DNA of 64,000 nt from Lutraria lutraria. Taxonomy: Eukaryota > Mollusca > Bivalvia > Venerida > Mactridae. The notes under the pieces were generated by a model that was given only the letters and a program-made list of their open reading frames with translations, ran no database searches and was not told where the DNA came from. This document shows, piece by piece, positions 59,761-64,000 of the stretch; within the stretch, counting starts at the first letter, position 1; each line of letters begins with the position of its first letter. The translations under genes were made by a program, and so were the position numbers. The stretch is taken from positions 12,386,790 to 12,450,789 of the forward strand of contig OZ026844.1 in assembly GCA_964023205.1 (NCBI GenBank). The letters are read 5' to 3'.

Positions 59761-60189
59761 TAGCCGAAGCAATTAATAAAATGTAAGTTAAACATAATAA
59801 ATACATAATAGCTGGATTTATCACCAATTTATCGCTAAAATTGGGAGAAAAAACACAAATTGGTAAGGCACGCACGCAAACGGTTTTCATAACATCAGTT
59901 GTGTCAAGTTTGTGCAAGAAATGGCCTAAGTCCAATGATGAGTTAGACCAATATCTTGCATTTACAAAATACCATTTTTAACTCTGAAACGGGAGAATAC
60001 GTGGCTAGAGGGGAGTTTAAATCAGGTGGGAAATGGTCTGTTTTATGCAAAAAAGGTCCTAAATTTTGACCAAAAAGTGAAATCAGGTATCGTTTTGCAT
60101 GTACCTCTTTTTTGGAAATAAACGAAACTGTAAACTAAACTAGCTCAGAATGGTTTTCGACGAAAATATATGAAAATAATTCTGATAGA

Positions 60190-60990
60190 CAAAAGCGGAT
60201 AGGTGTTCATTACCATTCTTAAGTCGCTCAAACGATTTTTTACTGCAATGCAACAGTCCTCCCAGTGCTTTAATTATTGTACATCAAGTTATGTAAATCA
60301 TTCAAGGACAAATAAAGCCTGCAAATCGTGCCTCTCGAAAAACTCGCGCAAAAAGTTGCGCAATAAAAATCGGTCAACTGTTAATGTCACGTATCTAATA
60401 AAATGCTTGACAAATTAGTGGTACAGATACACAAGAGTACGTGTAAGTTATTCCAGCATGTTTCACCCAAATAAAGACCTTAACTAAACACGTTTCCATC
60501 CGGCCTAGTGTAGTAAATATGTACCTTTATAAATAAGTATATGTATCTATCCCAACGATTTTATTTTGTTTAACTTGTTTATTTTACAAGATGCAGTATC
60601 GCAAGCTCCTACAGCTATGTATAATTTCTCTACTTATAGTTACGTGACACCTCTCTCATCGGGGTTGGAAATAGTATCACTTGTCGTATCCATTGCAGAA
60701 TTTGCAGTTTATACACTGACGTCAAAAAGAAACGCTACATCTGTATTTACTACGGTATGGTAGTAACAGTTACAACTCTTGTCAAATACCAATATAAAGA
60801 GATTTGCAAACATGTATACAAAAATTCATTTGTTTTTATCGCCATTCAGATGCTCAGAATGGTGATTCAAAAACATTGCCCTGTCCAAAATGTCAGTATC
60901 GAGTATGGCCTCCATGTCCTGCGACGACTGCTTGTAATCTTCGTCTTATTGACCCACGCAAGTTACGCAACATTTAACGTGTAATACGTG
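60190..60990. other. Sequence with weak coding potential, not resolved
   Basis: A possible acceptor (TTTATTTTACAAG) precedes ATG 60591 and MQYRKLLQLCIISLLIVT, then a TGA. Frames at 60566-60763 and 60757-60984 overlap in other phases. A Cys-rich stretch (CPKCQYRVWPPCPATTAC, from about 60891) is open in the phase of the ATG. It may be a decayed membrane-protein gene or chance. Confidence 0.2.
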
Positions 60991-61399
60991 CCCACTTCTA
61001 GTGTTAAGCTTGTTTTAATTGCTGAACGTTTTGTGGCTGGGGTGACGCTGACGTAAACAGCGTCCAAGAACGTCCCAGTTGTGTATACCTGGAAACATAG
61101 GGGCCAGAGAGGGTATTTTATTTTGCTTCAATAGACGCGTTATGAGCTAAATATATGGTGTGTCGATCATGATAATTATGAATACTTTGAGAAACAGAAA
61201 AGTTATTCACGTTTTTCATTGTAGCGTTTTTATTGACGTCAGTTCATAATACATTTAAAAGATATATTGCTGGATTCTGTAGGTTTCGAAAGCATGGGGT
61301 GGTTTTGGCAATTTAAATGTAAAACTAACATGTATGATAATTAAGTATTCTTCCGCTCAAAACTGTTGATGTAATATGATAAAATTTACTGCATATTGA

Positions 61400-61605
61400 A
61401 ACTAGTTTCATTCAGTAAAGTAATTCAGGAACACTTTATATAGCTATATAGTCTCTGAGAGTAGCAAGATTACAAAATGACACAAGGTCAAAAATTCAGT
61501 ATACAGACAGTATATAACAGATGTTTTTACACAGTTGACAGTACACAGATCAAAGCGCTGAAGGCACTGAATTCGTTTGGGTTATCAAAATGTGCAGTAG
61601 CTTGT
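61400..61605 (-). repeat. Inverted pair, right arm
   Basis: Partner of 59385-59580. The arms and the 1.8-kb interior may form one element of about 2.2 kb (59385-61605), or two opposed copies of one repeat. Confidence 0.65.
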
Positions 61606-61740
61606 AATTTCTAACTGTATGTCATGACTTTTAGCAGTTGGAATAGAATTATTATTTCCAGACAAGCCGAATGTAGGTGCAAGCGTTTTTATTTTATAGG
61701 CAAGGTTAAAGTTTGGTACAAACAGAGAGATGAAAAACAA

Positions 61741-61769
61741 TATGCCCCCGATCTATCGATACGGGGGCA
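61741..61769. repeat. GC-rich hairpin TGCCCCCG/CGGGGGCA
   Basis: An 8-bp perfect stem surrounds ATCTATCGATA in otherwise AT-rich DNA. Confidence 0.55.
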
Positions 61770-61774
61770 AAAAA

Positions 61775-62650
61775 ATAGATATTGGAAAATAAAAGCATTT
61801 CCACAGCCGATGTAGAAAACTAAGTTAGTACTCAGGTCTACGTATAAAATTGTTGCGCAGATTGAGTTCTGGTCTATCGGAGTTGACCAAAATTCAGTTA
61901 CATTAAATTTAAGTCATGAATAGCAAGTAATAAACATTATGAATACAAAATTTTAGAAAAAATGACTGGCAGTTTCTTTTGATATCATGTCTATAACACA
62001 AAGCATGTCAAGAGTACTCATTTTTAAGGTAAAAATATGTTTATTATAATATGTATAGTCATATACATGTAGTTAAATGAAATAAAACACAGTATTTAAA
62101 ATGATTATTATTAATGTTTGAAATATCGGTAGTCACTTAATTTATAAGTATACACGTAAACGTGGATTAACAATAAATATTGAACTTGTCTAAGACTAGA
62201 AGAGAGCAAAGTTTAAGTTCATCAATAACACTTTACATGGAACTTGCCTGATAGCTAGGGAATATGGATTCAATAAGACTCTAACATAGCAATATCCAAG
62301 TGGTCAGTTACAGTGGGCGGTGCTTATCAGTTGTGGCATTACAGGTACTAAGCACTGATTGGTTAGCATGCATAGGATAATGAAACACCATACAATGTAC
62401 AGTCAAAACTGTGAACTGTAATACAAAATTGAGGTAGTTTTGTTCTAATAAAGCAATATGAGTTTCAAACTGACTCATTTACAGCCTAAACATTCAGAAA
62501 TTAGCGGTACATGTATTTATAATGAGACATCAAGTGATATCTAAATGAGGTTCTGATGTGTTGACAACCTTAATACAGTCTACATTATGTACTTCTAAAT
62601 TAATTATATTATGCCAATATGAGAAGGGGAATTGCAAGGGAAATGAAATT
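61775..62650. other. Non-coding, nothing recognised
   Basis: AT-rich sequence without open frames, splice pairs or evident repeats. Confidence 0.35.
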
Positions 62651-62654
62651 GCAG

Positions 62655-62830
62655 TATACAGTACAACCTCTCTAGAGCGACCCTCTGTAGATCAACAACC
62701 TCTCTATAAAAACATCTTAAAAATTTCCCTAAACTGATATTTACTATAAATTTATCCTCTGTAGAGCAGCAACCTCGTTGCCGATCGTTGTCTCACGGAA
62801 GTAAAGAGGGGACACGATTGATTGCGTTGC
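62655..62830 (+). mobile_element. pogo/Tigger-like terminal sequence
   Basis: CAGTACAACCTCTCTAGAGC followed by GACCCTCTGTAGATC resembles pogo/Tigger inverted-repeat ends (CAGT-AACCTCTCTATAGCGACC). A second internal copy TCCTCTGTAGAGCAGCAACC follows at 62755-62775. No transposase is visible. Confidence 0.4.
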
Positions 62831-63299
62831 AAATGTGCAAAGTCAAATACAACAGCAGGTTGTTAGAAGATTGGTAAGGAGTGTTTCTCAGATGAGTTGT
62901 GCTTATCGATACATGTATGTGTGTGTTTTTTTTCAAATACAAAATGGATAGAAGAAATACTTAATTCAGAATAATAAAAAGTACATGCACATCATTTGAA
63001 AAATAAAGTAGTGATCGATCAGTACAGATTTAATACATTAAATAAAAAAAAATATGACGATAAAAATGAAAACTCTTCCATTGCGGCGTCGTAGCTACGC
63101 TGAGGTAGATGCCTCGGCTGAAACTTGCGGAGTAATAAAAAAATTCGTTCAATTTAAATTCCATCATCTAACAAACATTCATTTAATTGCATTGTAATGA
63201 ATAGAACCCTTGTTATACACCATGCTCGAGCATCAGGTTCCACGATCGTATCGCTTGTAGTAGGTTAAATATTGCTGTTACAAAAGTATACCGTATAGA

Positions 63300-63405
63300 A
63301 CGTCCATGAATACCCTGTATCGATCTTCTCTCGCCTCTCTTTGGGGCGGCCCTGGATTAATCATAGCTGTTGAATGGACCATTAAACAACAGATAAATAA
63401 ATACA
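63300..63405 (+). mobile_element. SINE tail, same family as 17216-17515
   Basis: CTCTTTGGGGCGGCCCTG and CCATTAAACAACAGATAAAT match CTCTGGGGTGGCTCTG and CCATTAAACCACAGATAAAT of the COMMD4 intron SINE. The tRNA-like head is not clear here, so the copy is probably 5'-truncated. Confidence 0.6.
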
Positions 63406-63674
63406 TTAATTAACAGAGCCATCATTTAATGATGAATTTACAAGTATAGTTGTAGTAATCAATATTGACAATACATCATGCTGATAAGATTTGATAATGT
63501 CAAGTGAATATTGGGCATTTTATAAGCCCGGGTTGTTAGATTAAAACCGAGCTCGAAAACCATTCGTGTCTCTCCGCGAAGTATTGACGTATCGAGTTAT
63601 GTATGTTAACATAAGATACGTGGGGGGAATCTTTGTGACAGCGTGTTCTCAAAATAAACTTTGAATAACATATG

Positions 63675-63760
63675 TTGAAATCAAAGTACTGACAGTACTC
63701 ATGTGAACTGAACTTACATAGATTTGCACTGCAACATATGGGGCGTACGGTAACTATTGT
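63675..63760 (+). repeat. Dispersed promoter-like repeat copy
   Basis: ATCAAAGTACTGACAGTACT, CATGTGAACTGAACTTACAT and GATTTGCACTGCAACATATG follow the same order as 36073-36120. Fragments with ATCAAAGCACTG also occur near 58766 and 21550 (inverted). Confidence 0.55.
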
Positions 63761-64000
63761 GCTTAAGTACCTGAGTCATCAAAGCTATTCATTGTGACCG
63801 GGCACTGCATGTAGACTTTTTCACATTTACCGCTCAGATAAATAGTATTTTTTTATCAATCTGGAAACTCTATTCCATTACGACTAGGGTTAATTAATAT
63901 AGCTGCTGTTTTCGCTTAGATCACCCATGGATGTGTTGAGGATTAACAATTTCGTTCAAAAGAGGTACAAACATTAAAATCTAAAGGGCGTACGCGTGGG

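Noticed and set aside
60566..60984. Membrane-protein gene
   Set aside because: Two frames overlap and the candidate ATG frame stops after 18 codons; no family match. Kept only as a low-confidence region.
61624..61815. 63-codon open frame
   Set aside because: It spans the CCCCCG/CGGGGG hairpin and has no recognisable domain.

Overview
The window is AT-rich, intron-rich animal DNA and most likely comes from a bivalve mollusc. Coding exons are short, sit behind GT-AG introns and are separated by many kilobases of non-coding sequence. The recognisable proteins are metazoan: COMMD4, a ninjurin and a Mab-21/cGAS-like nucleotidyltransferase. The repeats (a ~142-bp 'GTCAGAATGTTTGTC' tandem repeat, tRNA-headed SINEs, ends of non-LTR retrotransposons, palindromic MITEs) are of the kind seen in bivalve genomes. 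The taxonomic call is an inference from gene and repeat content; no marker gene is present.

Layout. 0-5 kb: five phase-compatible minus-strand exons form an unrecognised 199-residue gene (326-4689). A short plus-strand transcript (4884-5549) starts head-to-head with it. 5.9-12.2 kb: mostly non-coding, with a ~142-bp tandem repeat, a palindromic MITE, an AACGTT array and short tandem repeats. 12.35-21.2 kb: a complete nine-exon COMMD4 gene on the plus strand. Its first coding exon holds only the ATG, and intron 1 carries a 3.6-kb insertion with GC-rich inverted-repeat ends. 22-25.8 kb: a LINE remnant, a promoter-like region with splice donors on both strands, and a 600-bp foldback element built from 'CGAAAA' words. 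25.8-28 kb: a Mab-21-like/cGLR gene broken by one stop and three frameshifts. 28-31 kb: SINE, GA microsatellite and minisatellite. 31.4-34.1 kb: a complete ninjurin gene on the minus strand, with a LINE fragment in its intron. 34-42 kb: non-coding with hAT-like and CRE-containing inverted-repeat elements and minisatellites. 42.07-55.86 kb: a large tandem array in which ~1,559-bp and ~951-bp versions of one repeat alternate, giving a ~2,511-bp higher-order unit. 55.9-58.6 kb: three phase-compatible minus-strand exon candidates and an upstream TATA promoter pointing into the array, with a ~770-bp imperfect palindrome in the intron. 58.9-64 kb: a second foldback copy, a pair of ~200-bp inverted arms 2 kb apart, SINE tail and pogo-like terminal sequence.

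The genes are independent loci, not an operon. COMMD4 (endosomal recycling), ninjurin (plasma-membrane rupture and adhesion) and the Mab-21-like enzyme (innate nucleic-acid sensing family) are linked only by position. The most unusual structures are the dimeric tandem array with exon-like segments, the inverted-repeat element in COMMD4 intron 1, a repeat family that includes the COMMD4 core promoter, and several families of palindromes. All comparisons were made by eye; no alignment or database search was run.
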